NCBI GenBank assembly: GCA_945890645.1
Contig: CAMDCV010000019.1
Location: 16,640 to 80,639, forward strand
From: Akkermansia muciniphila
Lineage (GTDB): Bacteria > Verrucomicrobiota > Verrucomicrobiia > Verrucomicrobiales > Akkermansiaceae
Direction of reading: 5' to 3'
Length of the DNA: 64,000 nt
Part shown: positions 1 to 9,056 of the stretch, one piece after another
Layout of the letters: every line of letters starts with the position of its first letter
How positions within the stretch are numbered: position 1 is the stretch's first letter
Program-made: the position numbers and the translations under genes
The notes under the pieces: generated by a model
Databases searched by the model: none
Seen by the model: only the letters and a program-made list of their open reading frames with translations
What the model was told of the DNA's origin: nothing

Positions 1-502
1 GCACATGGTCGATAAAATCGCCAAACTGCGCCGCATCACCGCAATGCTCACCGAAGCCTACGGCCGTGAACCATCCGATGAAGAACTCGCTGAAGAAACC
101 GGCATCCCTCGTCGCAAGCTCGCCATGCTGAAACAAGCATCGCAACGTCCGACTTCGCTCGATGCCCCCATCAATGAAGGTGAGACCACGAACTACGGCG
201 AAATCATCGGCGACGAAAAAGCATCGAACCCGCTTGACCTGCTTTCCGACAAGAATCTCCACGACAACCTCGATGGCTTGCTCACCGTGCTCGACAGCCG
301 GGAGCGCGCGATCATCGACGAACGTTTCGGTCTCACTGGCAAGCGTCCCCTGACTTTGGAAGAAGTCGGCCGCGAATTCGGTGTCACCCGCGAGCGGATC
401 CGTCAGTTGCAAAACAGCGCTCTCACCAAGATGCGCAACGCTCTTCGCAAAAAAGACAAACCCGCCCCTCGTTCGCTGGAAGGCGAATGGGCAAACGGCT
501 AA
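1..502 (+). CDS. RNA polymerase sigma-70 factor, C-terminal part (cut by window edge)
   Basis: This is the end of a sigma-70 family transcription factor, which directs RNA polymerase to promoters. The reading frame is open to the left edge, so the methionine at base 5 is probably internal: the fragment begins in region 3 with HMVDKI, a phrase usual in the middle of RpoD-like factors. Region 3 (about residues 1-65) is followed by region 4, with the helix-turn-helix TLEEVGREFGVTRERIRQLQ near residues 118-137 that reads the -35 box. The typical RpoD ending HPSR is absent and the tail is basic, so it may be a group 2 (RpoS/SigB-like) factor rather than the main one. The gene ends in TAA and is followed 24 bases later by a strong terminator. 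Confidence 0.93.
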   Translation, partial: HMVDKIAKLRRITAMLTEAYGREPSDEELAEETGIPRRKLAMLKQASQRPTSLDAPINEGETTNYGEIIGDEKASNPLDLLSDKNLHDNLDGLLTVLDSRERAIIDERFGLTGKRPLTLEEVGREFGVTRERIRQLQNSALTKMRNALRKKDKPAPRSLEGEWANG

Positions 503-526
503 TCCTTTAAAGCAACGCTTTTATTC

Positions 527-571
527 AACCACCTTTTCTTGTGAGACACTCACGGGAAAGGTGGTTTTTCT
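527..571 (+). terminator. Rho-independent terminator of the sigma factor gene
   Basis: AACCACCTTT (527-536) pairs perfectly with AAAGGTGGTT (557-566), followed by a T run at 565-569. An inner hairpin GTGAG-ACA-CTCAC (541-553) sits within the loop. It lies just after the sigma factor stop codon and points the same way. Confidence 0.85.
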
Positions 572-628
572 TTGGGGCAGTGGTAATTTATGATTTTCGC
601 TATCGGACACCTAGACGGAGCTGTAAAT

Positions 629-1399
629 TTAAGGCTTCGCAATTACCTCTTCGATTTTGTAGTAGCCAGCATCTGCGATCACTTCTAAATCTCCACAAAG
701 CCTTGGATCTGAATCCTTGCAGCGTTTCGCATGCACAATTCGACTCGAAGGATCATATACCGTTAAATTAGTGTACTCACCCTCAATGATCATGTCTGCG
801 GGAATTTTCAGTTGATACAGTTTCTTCGTTTCCGCATGAAACATGGCATATCCAGAACATTTAGTAGAAACTCCATCAAAATAAATCGCAAGAAAGTAAT
901 CTTCGTCGATTTGCACCCAACTACTAAATTGCTGCACTTGATCAACTTCTTTCGTATAGCTTGGCAGTAAGAAAAATGAATGATCGCGTTACGAGTAATA
1001 AAACTCATCCATTTCATGGTAGCATAGTATGATATCGCCATTGAGTGTAGCGCTTGCCTCACGGAATGCTTCGCCATCGTAGCGTTTCAGCTTGGGTGAA
1101 AGAGTTTCAATGCTCGGTATCTTGATCTGGTAGTATTCTTCGCCGGTCTTTTTCTTCACCTTGATGATCTTATTTTGTAGATCGTCTTCGCAAACATAGC
1201 CACTTGTCTTTTTTTCTGGCAACGGTGCTTCAAATTTTTTCAACTGAAACGTTTTATCAGTGGACAGCGGAGTTGTGCCGTATTTTTTTATGCTGTCAGG
1301 CAAAAGCTCAGCATTTATTATGCCTATAAGGCACAAAAATAGGGTTATAGTCAAGACTGGTAAAAATTTCCCGATTCGTTGTGATTTAACATTTTTCAT
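629..1399 (-). pseudogene. Exported protein of unknown function, interrupted by an in-frame TAA
   Basis: Two open stretches (1399-989 and 937-629) lie in the same frame, separated only by a TAA at 989-991 and 17 open codons. Read through, they give one 256-codon protein. It starts with a typical signal peptide (basic MKNVKSQRIGKF, then a hydrophobic stretch ending near INA at residues 28-30), so the product would have been exported. The two halves resemble each other locally (YYQIKIPSIE in the first, LYQLKIPADM in the second), which suggests a duplicated fold and supports the idea that they belong together. I do not recognise the family. The stretch is AT-richer than the housekeeping genes. 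A sequencing error at the TAA cannot be excluded; otherwise only the first 136 residues are made. Confidence 0.6.
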
Positions 1400-1460
1400 A
1401 GTGATAGTTATGATTTGTTATTAGTAATTAGCATTTTTCCTGTCCCTATACCATGGTTTT

Positions 1461-1754
1461 TTAGCCGTGGGATGATCTTTTACGGTGTTGCATGGCTTTG
1501 GGAAGAATGCTGCAGTTGCTTTGCCGGGGTGAAACCATTAAGCAAATGTCTGGATCTTTCTGGATCATGCACTGGAGGTCTTCATCACTGAGTGTCGAGG
1601 TTTCATGCACGTGGCGCGCGCAGGAATCACAGTGGCGCACTCCGGGGACGGTTCTCGCTAAACTGTCCCAAGTTTTGTGTAGCGGACACTTTAAAATTTT
1701 CAGAAAGTGTCCTGAATCCGTGTAGAGCGCGGCGTTTGTAGGGTCGATTTTCAT
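1461..1754 (-). CDS. Small cysteine-rich conserved protein
   Basis: This 97-residue protein has a motif of the kind C-x2-HKTWDSL-x(8)-HCDSCxRxVH, followed by more cysteines near residues 62, 70 and 80. I have a general memory of similar small proteins in Planctomycetota and Verrucomicrobiota, without known function. The cysteine and histidine spacing suggests metal binding, but this is inference. Its ATG overlaps the stop of the gene upstream (TAATG at 1756-1752), so the two are translationally coupled and probably work together. No signal peptide or membrane segment is visible. Confidence 0.65.
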   Translation of the reverse strand: MKIDPTNAALYTDSGHFLKILKCPLHKTWDSLARTVPGVRHCDSCARHVHETSTLSDEDLQCMIQKDPDICLMVSPRQSNCSILPKAMQHRKRSSHG

Positions 1755-2224
1755 TATCCTATCCAGACTTCCGCATCCTTTTCGGGGTCAAATAAAATGC
1801 GGAAATTACCATTTTCCCAAACCGCTTCGCATGATTTTAGACGTGGCTGGTATCCCTGATTGCCAAAGACGGCGACGATGTCTTCGATCAAATCTTCGAT
1901 CCACACTTGCTCCCCTTCCTTCAAATCAGCAGGGATCAGGTAGGCCGCGTACGGCTGCGGGAAATGATAGGGATAGTAGCAAGTGTAAGGAACGACACAT
2001 TCGTATCCTTCATCAAAAGGATAGCGGCAATCTCCCGATAGCATGATTTCGCCGGTGATGGTGTTTTGAGAGACTGCCACCATTTCGTGAATGTCAGGGC
2101 TAGGAATCACGGGTTTGACCAAAGGCCGGAAGCCCTCTTGGGCGGCGGCATTGATTTTCTTGAACGTCCGCGCCGTTTTGATGACGCGGAGATGATTCGG
2201 GTTTTGGGAAGATTTGCCAAACAT
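1754..2224 (-). CDS. Conserved protein of unknown function
   Basis: The 156-residue soluble protein has no recognised domain. Its middle is rich in tyrosine, proline and cysteine (CVVPYTCYYPYHFPQPYAAY), and its C-terminal third is acidic, with VWIEDLIEDIVAVFGNQ. It lies 37 bases downstream of the DUF488 cassette on the same strand and overlaps the next gene by one base, so it is likely co-transcribed with both. The start is the first ATG after the upstream stop codon. Confidence 0.65.
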   Translation of the reverse strand: MFGKSSQNPNHLRVIKTARTFKKINAAAQEGFRPLVKPVIPSPDIHEMVAVSQNTITGEIMLSGDCRYPFDEGYECVVPYTCYYPYHFPQPYAAYLIPADLKEGEQVWIEDLIEDIVAVFGNQGYQPRLKSCEAVWENGNFRILFDPEKDAEVWIG

Positions 2225-2261
2225 GGTTTTGAGATCTTGATTTATGATTTGTTAGGAAATA

Positions 2262-3083
2262 TCAAAAAAGTTCACGTTGGTTCTGTATCGGTGGATAAAA
2301 AACGCCGATCACCACGAAAGGGTTGGAACCGCGACCATGCCATTCGCGTGTTGTGCCCAGGAATAGATACAGGTCTTGTTGACGGAAGTGGTCGAGAAAC
2401 TTCTTTCTTACTTTCTGCACCGCTTCTTCTGGCGTTGCGCCGTCTTGAAGGCAACCCCAGTAGAGAGCGCCAATCTCCCAATCTTCAATCATCATGGTGC
2501 TGATCCGCCCCTTCGAATCTCGAAGTTTGTAGGAGAATTTCCATGGTAATTTTTTCACGTAGCTGGTGACTGCCCGGGGCTGGAGTTCCGCAAACAAGCT
2601 GCCTTGCTGGGAATCATTCTGTAGTTTTGCGATTTTTTCCTGATCCCAATCGGGGGATTGTGACTCGGCTTTGAAGTCAAGGATTTCTGCGGGTTTGAAT
2701 GTGGCAAGGGAAAGTTCATTCCGCTTGTTTGCGGCAGCAATCAGTTCGGTCAGATCATCATAGACCTTGCCGCGTGCCAAAACCCAATTTCGCCGCTCGC
2801 GCCAGTGGTCTGCTGTGGAGAGCTTCGTCTCAGTGAGCGTGAGAGTGTCGATATCAACTTTGTGGCTTTCGGGACGGTTGTCTTTGGGGCTGGGGCTAAC
2901 ATGGGCCTCGATAATGCGGTATTTCTCGAATTTTTTGTAATCCTCCATGCTCCTAAACGGCACCGGATAAATCCGAATCCATGAGCCATCCTCGCGCAGC
3001 CCGGCCGTGCATACCAATTCCCCGTAGGTCGCCGACAGAGTCGGGTAGGTTTTGACGGTGATGAGGATGAGCTCCTTAGGCAT
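2262..3083 (-). CDS. Conserved protein paired with a DUF488 fusion protein
   Basis: The 273-residue soluble protein opens with a conserved-looking stretch (LILITVKTYPTLSATYGELV, residues 5-24) and then CTAGLREDGSWIRIYPVPFR. I do not know its function. It starts four bases after the DUF488-domain gene ends, so the two form a tight unit. The middle has charged and tryptophan-rich patches (DHWRERRNWVLARGKVYDDL), and the C-terminus has LYLFLGTTREWHGRGSNPFVVIG. No membrane segments are present. The location next to a restriction-modification locus makes a role in defence or nucleic acid handling plausible, but this is inference only. Confidence 0.75.
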   Translation of the reverse strand: MPKELILITVKTYPTLSATYGELVCTAGLREDGSWIRIYPVPFRSMEDYKKFEKYRIIEAHVSPSPKDNRPESHKVDIDTLTLTETKLSTADHWRERRNWVLARGKVYDDLTELIAAANKRNELSLATFKPAEILDFKAESQSPDWDQEKIAKLQNDSQQGSLFAELQPRAVTSYVKKLPWKFSYKLRDSKGRISTMMIEDWEIGALYWGCLQDGATPEEAVQKVRKKFLDHFRQQDLYLFLGTTREWHGRGSNPFVVIGVFYPPIQNQRELF

Positions 3084-3087
3084 GGTG

Positions 3088-3981
3088 TTAGATGTGGATT
3101 GGCTGCGGGCAGCCCTCGATGAGTTTGTTCATTTCTTCTGCCACGCAATGACGGTGGCAGCATTGGTGCTCTTTCTCAAAACATGTCAGGGCGACTCGTT
3201 GGTATTTCTCCATGAGTTGCCCAAGTTGCAAGATGGCGGGGCGCATCGTCGGCAAATCCTCGCGACGATACACATCGAACAGAATGTCGTAATCTTTTTG
3301 CGTAGTGAGTTCCTGACGACGATGGCTGGGTATGCCAAGTTCAGGCAGATGCACATACTCGATTTTCACTTTGGCACAATAAGTGGCAAGCTGCTCGCGG
3401 GAAAAGCCCGCCTTACGACTCAGCGGATTGCGCCGGACATCGCATAGCAAACTCACGTTGTTGCGTATCAATCGGTCAAGATACCCATCAATGCTATCGC
3501 CTTCATAGCCAATGGTAAAAAGGGCCTTGTCGCAAGCTACGGGAGTCTGGGAAACGATTTGCTGGCGGTCATTGGCATCGGGTAAAATCCGGTTCACGAT
3601 CTCGCTGCGACAGGCGTAGTAGGGGAAAAGCCGATAGAGTCTGCTCACCAAGGTATCACCGCGCTCGGGCACGATGCGTGTCAGAAAATGTGCCAACTGC
3701 GGAATGCGCTTCTGATCCAAATACGGTATGGCCTTCGGGGTAATCTTCCACATCCCATCCTCCGCGCTGAAAAGCATACCACGCTCCACCAGCAAGCTAC
3801 GGTCAGCGTAGGATTGAAACGAGAAACAACCGAATCGGTAGGGAACGAAGCGGTAGCTAGGCGCCGCTTCACATTGGTGCACGTAGAGGAACAGCAGCTT
3901 CTGTAAATCAGTGGCCGCAAGTTCCCCGCCCGCCGCTTGGACGAGATCGAGTAAGAGCTTTTGGCGTTTGTAGAGCATCAT
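3088..3981 (-). CDS. DUF488 domain protein with an N-terminal helical domain
   Basis: The 297-residue protein has two parts. Residues 1 to about 150 form a domain beginning RQKLLLDLVQAAGGELAATD-LQKLLFLY, which recalls the winged-helix or Panacea/GepA-like start seen in phage-related proteins; this resemblance is weak. Residues 155 to 297 are a clear DUF488 domain: LFTIGYEGDSIDGYLDRL, LCDVRRNPLSRKAGFSREQL, the LPELGIPSHRR region and the closing CFEKEHQCCHRHCVAEEM, with the C-x-E...CHR residues typical of that family. The biochemical role of DUF488 is not established; the cysteines and histidines could bind metal. The gene is followed after four bases by its partner, and it lies beside a type III restriction-modification locus. 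Confidence 0.82.
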   Translation of the reverse strand: MMLYKRQKLLLDLVQAAGGELAATDLQKLLFLYVHQCEAAPSYRFVPYRFGCFSFQSYADRSLLVERGMLFSAEDGMWKITPKAIPYLDQKRIPQLAHFLTRIVPERGDTLVSRLYRLFPYYACRSEIVNRILPDANDRQQIVSQTPVACDKALFTIGYEGDSIDGYLDRLIRNNVSLLCDVRRNPLSRKAGFSREQLATYCAKVKIEYVHLPELGIPSHRRQELTTQKDYDILFDVYRREDLPTMRPAILQLGQLMEKYQRVALTCFEKEHQCCHRHCVAEEMNKLIEGCPQPIHI

Positions 3982-4082
3982 GCGAAGGTGTTCTTATGAG
4001 TAGTTAATTTAAGCGCCGCTGTCAAGAGAAGTTCTCAGAAATCCACAGCGACCTGAGCACAGAAAAATGCTGTTGTTTTTAG

Positions 4083-4292
4083 TTATATCCTTTTTTGCTG
4101 TTTTTTCGAATCAGGGTCATTCTCGATATCGCGGTAGAGCTGGCGATCAAGTTCCTCTTGGATGTAGCTTTTTTGACGTTTGGGCGGGGTTTTTTCCTGT
4201 GTCGGTCGTGAGAAATAGATGATGGTGGCAATGACTGCTATCCATGCTGGGATGGCGAACCATAAAGGCATGCGATATTTTTTTTGAGGCAT
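4083..4292 (-). CDS. Small single-pass membrane protein
   Basis: This 69-residue protein has one membrane segment (LWFAIPAWIAVIATIIYF, about residues 10-27) and a highly charged tail with many lysines, glutamines and acidic residues. It begins one base after the stop codon of the mod gene, so it is almost certainly translated from the same message. No family is recognised. A membrane-anchored small protein as the last gene of a restriction-modification operon is unusual; it may be a separate passenger. Confidence 0.6.
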   Translation of the reverse strand: MPQKKYRMPLWFAIPAWIAVIATIIYFSRPTQEKTPPKRQKSYIQEELDRQLYRDIENDPDSKKQQKRI

Positions 4293-4293
4293 G

Positions 4294-6234
4294 TCAAAAA
4301 GCGTTGAAGTGTTTGCCGAGGAAGTGTCGGAGGTTCCATTTGCTGGTGGTGCTGAGGGAGCGTTCTAGGCAGATGAAGAAAGGGGACTCGCCTGCTTCGG
4401 TGAGGTCGCGGAGGCGTTTGATAGTGGCGTCTTTGATGCTCTCGTTCCAGGCGAGGCAGACGAGGGCGCTGCGGCGGGGATCGGTGACTTCATAGACGGT
4501 GTTATCGGCGAAATCCTCGCGGCGGGTGCGGGTGTAGTGAAGCTGGAAGCCGTTTTTGAGCATGACTTCATCGAAGACGGCTTGCTCGCCCTGTGGATCA
4601 AGCGTTAGAAAAAACGCGGCTTCTTTCTCGTCGATGTAACGCCTTAGGGCGGCGACGTTCTCGGTTTCGTCCACAGCAGGGTTAGGCTTGAACTCGCAAC
4701 GCGGGAAGTTGGATTTCTGGAGTTTGTAAACTTTGAAGCCAGTATCAGAAAGCGGGTCAGGATTTTCGCCGTAGCCTTGAATGACTCGTTTGACTCGCTC
4801 GATAGTGATGGATGAGATAGTTTTAAAGCCAAGTTTCGCAGCTTCACTAGTATCTTGCGTTTTCTCAGGTATCTGTATGGCAACAAATCTTCGATTGCCG
4901 CCATCAAATTTGTTTAATTCCAAAATTGCTTGGCACATACTTCCAGAACCGGCGAAAAAATCTAGTGCTAAAAAGTCCTTTGAACGTATAATGTTCAAGA
5001 AATGTTTGATCAAATTGGGCGGCTTGGAGAATCCAAATGGTCGACCTCCAAATATCATATCGATCATTTTATTACCTGTTTCTGTCATTCCAACCTCCTT
5101 GGGGAGCTGAGTTGATACTGCCTTAATTGCAGTATCTTCACCAAATTTTTTCAACGCCTTAGCTTTATCTTCCGTTTCAAAAACTCTGAAAGCTGGGATC
5201 GATATTCCAAGGAAATCATAGTCGTCAGGAAAAACGATTTTACCTTTATCGTAATAATCTTGAAATATTTCTTTTGTTATAGCCCATACACGTCGAGGGT
5301 TGAAGGGATAAACTTTGCCCGTTTTTGGATCGATCAAATCAAATGCTGAATTATCTCTCTCATCAGCTGTAGTTTGCTTAGTCAAATCCGCTAATCTCCA
5401 ACGATCTTCATAATCATCCGTTTTATAGTAATTACGCGTGAACTCTAAACCAGCAATAAACTCACTGCGAGCATAACAAACAATCCATTCAAAGTCTTGT
5501 GAAATCCCGTAAGGAACGTCACTTTTGGCAGTGCGTTTTTTCCAAGGAAAAATGGCCACAAAGCATTCTTCACCGAAAACTTCATCCATTAATTTCCGTA
5601 GATGCGTTACTTCGTTATCATCAATTGAGACAAAAATAATACCCTCATTTTTATGTAAAAGTTGACGCGCAGCTAATAAGCGTGCGTGCATCATGCTAAG
5701 CCAATTTGAATGGTAACGCCCGTCAGCTTTTGTATTGGTTTCAAGTTTTACTCCGGCGTTGCTGACTCCAATTTCTTCCCAATATTTAGCCTTCTCTTCG
5801 CGAAAATTATCTTTGTATACAAAATCACCACCTGTGTTGTATGGCGGATCGATGTAGATGCACTTGACCTGTTCGCGGTAGGCATTGAGCAGTAGTTTCA
5901 GCGTTTCCAGATTCTCGCCTTCGATAATCATGTTGCCATCGGCTTTATCTGGATTCACAGAGCGGGTTTCATCATAGACGAGGGTGGCGGTGGTGGGTGT
6001 GAAGGCCTCGCGTTTGGAAGCGGCCTTGCCATACCATTTGAATTCGTAGCGTTCCGTTTCGTGCACTTCATTGGGCTCGACGAGTTGCTTTAGTTCATCT
6101 GGATTGAGGCGGCCTTCATTCGTAAAGAGATCGGGAAACAGTCGCTTGAGTTCGGTAAGGCGCTCGTCGCGGCCATCCGGAGTGAGGGGCAACAGTTCGT
6201 TAAAAGTTTCCGGAGTGTTAGATGGATCTGACAT
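4294..6234 (-). CDS. mod: Type III restriction-modification DNA methyltransferase (Mod)
   Basis: The 646-residue protein is an adenine-specific DNA methyltransferase of the beta class, transferring a methyl group from S-adenosylmethionine. The catalytic motif IV DPPYN is at residues 129-133 and the cofactor-binding motif FAGSGS at 427-432. This order, with the target recognition region between, is that of Mod subunits of type III systems. MIIEGENLETLKLLL (about 102-116) before the DPPY is also typical. The ends of the gene are GC-rich like their neighbours, but the middle (about 4800-5900) is clearly AT-rich, suggesting an exchanged recognition region. The gene starts nine bases after res ends and looks intact, so methylation could persist although res is broken. 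Confidence 0.93.
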   Translation of the reverse strand: MSDPSNTPETFNELLPLTPDGRDERLTELKRLFPDLFTNEGRLNPDELKQLVEPNEVHETERYEFKWYGKAASKREAFTPTTATLVYDETRSVNPDKADGNMIIEGENLETLKLLLNAYREQVKCIYIDPPYNTGGDFVYKDNFREEKAKYWEEIGVSNAGVKLETNTKADGRYHSNWLSMMHARLLAARQLLHKNEGIIFVSIDDNEVTHLRKLMDEVFGEECFVAIFPWKKRTAKSDVPYGISQDFEWIVCYARSEFIAGLEFTRNYYKTDDYEDRWRLADLTKQTTADERDNSAFDLIDPKTGKVYPFNPRRVWAITKEIFQDYYDKGKIVFPDDYDFLGISIPAFRVFETEDKAKALKKFGEDTAIKAVSTQLPKEVGMTETGNKMIDMIFGGRPFGFSKPPNLIKHFLNIIRSKDFLALDFFAGSGSMCQAILELNKFDGGNRRFVAIQIPEKTQDTSEAAKLGFKTISSITIERVKRVIQGYGENPDPLSDTGFKVYKLQKSNFPRCEFKPNPAVDETENVAALRRYIDEKEAAFFLTLDPQGEQAVFDEVMLKNGFQLHYTRTRREDFADNTVYEVTDPRRSALVCLAWNESIKDATIKRLRDLTEAGESPFFICLERSLSTTSKWNLRHFLGKHFNAF

Positions 6235-6243
6235 GAGAGAGAA

Positions 6244-9018
6244 TTAAGAGTTAGGAGTGGCAGTGGCGGCTGATAATGTTCCACTGAAATTATCGCGGGG
6301 GGCGTAGAAGCCCATGGCGGGTGGCTGTCCACCGTATGCGGCTTCGTCTTCGCGGGCGTTCGAATCGAAGCGGGACACGGGAGCCTGATAAATGAGCGTA
6401 GTGTTAGCGGAGATGCCGAGGGCATCGAAGTGGCGGATGGCGCAGAGGATTTTCATGCGTTCATCAGCATCGAGCTCATCGATGTTGTCGGTGGATTTGG
6501 TTTCTACAACGAGGTGGATTTCTACTTCCTGATCATCGCGCAGGCCCTTATGGGAGATGACGACGCCGAAGTCTGGCGTATAGGAGGAACTTCCGCCTTT
6601 CAGCGAGGGCACGGGGATTTTATACCAATCCGGTAGCTTCAGTAGAGCGCGGACGCGCGGGTGGCGGTCGGCCTCATTGGCGAAGCGGCTTTCCGGCATG
6701 GATTCAGCATCGAGGATGGCATGATCATAGATACCTGTGTTCGGTGTGGGGACGGTGGCACGGTAGGTCTCGATGATGTCTTTGAAAAGGTCCAGCCCGT
6801 AGCTTTCGCCGGTGGGCGTGTATTCGATGGTGCGGACCATTTCTTCCAGCGCAATGCGGTTGATGTGTTCCGTAGCTAGATGGAGATAGCGCGGCGGATT
6901 GCGGACGAGTTGATCGAGATTGGTGAGACCTTTGACAATTTCCACAATGGTGGGGTAAGCGAGCGCTGTGTTTTCCGAGAGTTCCTCGATGAGGTCCATG
7001 GCGGTGAAATCAGCAGCGAGGCGAACTTTTTCCTCACCGCCAAAGGTAGAGCGGGCCTCGGCGGTGGCGGAGAGCGCATCGATGCGATTGATCTCTATCG
7101 CTGCCTCGTAGTGTTCGAGGGTGATTTGATTGATCTTGGCGATGCAATCGCGGATGAGAGTATCTTCCTCGAAGTGAACGCTGTAGTCGGTGCGGAGAGA
7201 GAGTCGCTGCCAGAATTTTTTGAAGGAATCTCCTTCCAAGCGTGCGCGGTTGAGAGTGACTTTTTTCTTGGCGGGCGGCTTGCCCTTGGGCGAATGCCGC
7301 ATGGGGACGTAGGAACGGAGCTCGGATTGATATTGGGTGACGAAAGTCTGGTAGCTTTCGTTCGGGATGACCGTGAGGAGATTCACCTCTTGGCCTTCGG
7401 GGGTGGTGTCGTCATCGTAAATGCGGTGGCCTGACTGATTGCGACAGATGCGCAGGCCGCGCCCGATTTCTTGGCGTTTTTTCGTGTCCGAGTAGGTTTG
7501 ATTCAGCGTGGCGATGTTGAAGACGTTCGGATTGTCCCAGCCGACGCCGAGTGCGGAGTGGGAGAAGATGAACTGGCGCGGATTATCAAAGGCGAGCAGC
7601 TTTTCTTTATCGCGGAGGATTTCGTCGTAGATTTCCCGCTGCTTGGCCATGGAGTTTTCATTATCCGTGAACTCGCCGCTACTGGTCTTGGCGAAGTAGT
7701 AGGCCTGCACTTCATGGGCGAAGCCTGCCGGAGCGGCTATCTTGTAGAAATCCTGATAGGCGCGGGGAAATTCTTCGAGGAATAGCACCTTGATCATACC
7801 GTCTGGGTCCATGTAGTTCGCCACGCGGTCGATAAAAATAAGGGAGAGTGGCTTAATGCCGAGGGGCTTGAGTTTTTCCACCTTCTCGAAATGGCGGTAG
7901 CAAAGCCATTAGAGTTGTTGGCGGAAGATACCCTTGATGTCGCCGGTGGTGGTGCGCGGAGTAAGCTCCACGCCATTGTGAAATTTCACCATGGCATCGC
8001 CACCACGTAGGCCTTTTGCGCGGATGTGAGAGATTTTGAAATCCCGGTAGGAGATGTTGTTCGTGGCATCTTCCAGAGAGTCGCCGTCCTTGAGCCACTT
8101 TGTTTCCGCGTATTTGAAACCGGTGGCCATTTGTCGCCATGCCTTGAGCTTGGCCTTGGGTGCGCCAGTTCCGGTCTGGATCTCGACGAGTTCGATTTTG
8201 AGTGTGGCCTCATCGTTGATTTCTGCGACGGAAAGAACTTCGATTTTTTTGACGAGTCGCTGGTTGTAAGCCTCAAAGGGTGTAAGGCGATAGAGGAGAT
8301 TCCGCACGGTTTTATGTGTGGCGGAGTAGCGAATGCGCGCGACAGAATCCAGAGCGTCTAAACGTGGGCGGAGGTTTTCTGTATCCATCCCCTCCTGCGG
8401 TTCGTCCATGATGACGATGGGGCGCACCTTGCCGAGTGCTTCCCAGTAGGACATGCCGTCGGGAGAATCGTCGCGGTCGGCACGGTTGATGATATTGTCA
8501 TCCGCGCTGAAGGAATGGGTGGTCATGACCATGACCTGAAGGTCGGTGCCCTCGATGAAGCGTTTTACCTTCGTGAGCTTCTTGCTATCGTATTCGAAAG
8601 CGTGAAGCGGAATATTGTAGAGCCGTTCGAGCTGGGTGCGAAAGGATTCGATCGTGTCGAGCACGCCCTCGCGGATGGGGACGGACGGCACGAGAATGAT
8701 GAACTTGGTGAAGCCGTATTCGCGGCAGAGTTCGTAAATGGTGCGCAGGTAAACGAGGGTCTTTCCCGTGCCTGTCTCCATCTCGATGCAGTAGTCGGGA
8801 TCGATGCAGAGGCTCGCTTCGCCGCGGGAGATGCCGTTTTCTGCGGCGATTTTCTCGATGTTGGCGATGATTTCTTGACGCGAGAGATCGAGCCGGTTCG
8901 GGTAGCAATCACCGGTAAGTTGAAGATCGAAGTAATTGCGCTGTTGGCCGTCGAAAAGGCGGACGACGGCACTGATCGCTTGTCGCTGGTAAGGAAGATC
9001 TTCGAGTTTGAAGGACAT
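6244..9018 (-). pseudogene. res: Type III restriction enzyme subunit (Res), interrupted by an in-frame TAA
   Basis: Res is the ATP-dependent helicase-nuclease of type III systems. The first part (9018-7912) holds the Walker A motif ETGTGKT (residues 81-87) and the DEAD-like DEPQ (205-208). A TAA at 7909-7911 follows RQQL, and the same frame continues for nine codons into the second part (7881-6244) without further stops. That part has LSLIFIDRVANYMDPDG, the helicase motif with RQEIGRGLRICRNQ, and a C-terminal PD-(D/E)XK nuclease (YTPDFG...HLVVETKS). Read through, it is a normal full-length Res of 924 codons. The stop separates the two helicase lobes, so restriction is probably lost unless the stop is read through or is a sequence error. 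Confidence 0.88.
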
Positions 9019-9056
9019 GGTGTGTCTATTGAACTAATATGAGCTAGGAAAGAGAG

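Noticed and set aside
6880..7434. Plus-strand ORF of 184 codons inside res
   Set aside because: It is the antisense shadow of a well-supported Res coding frame.
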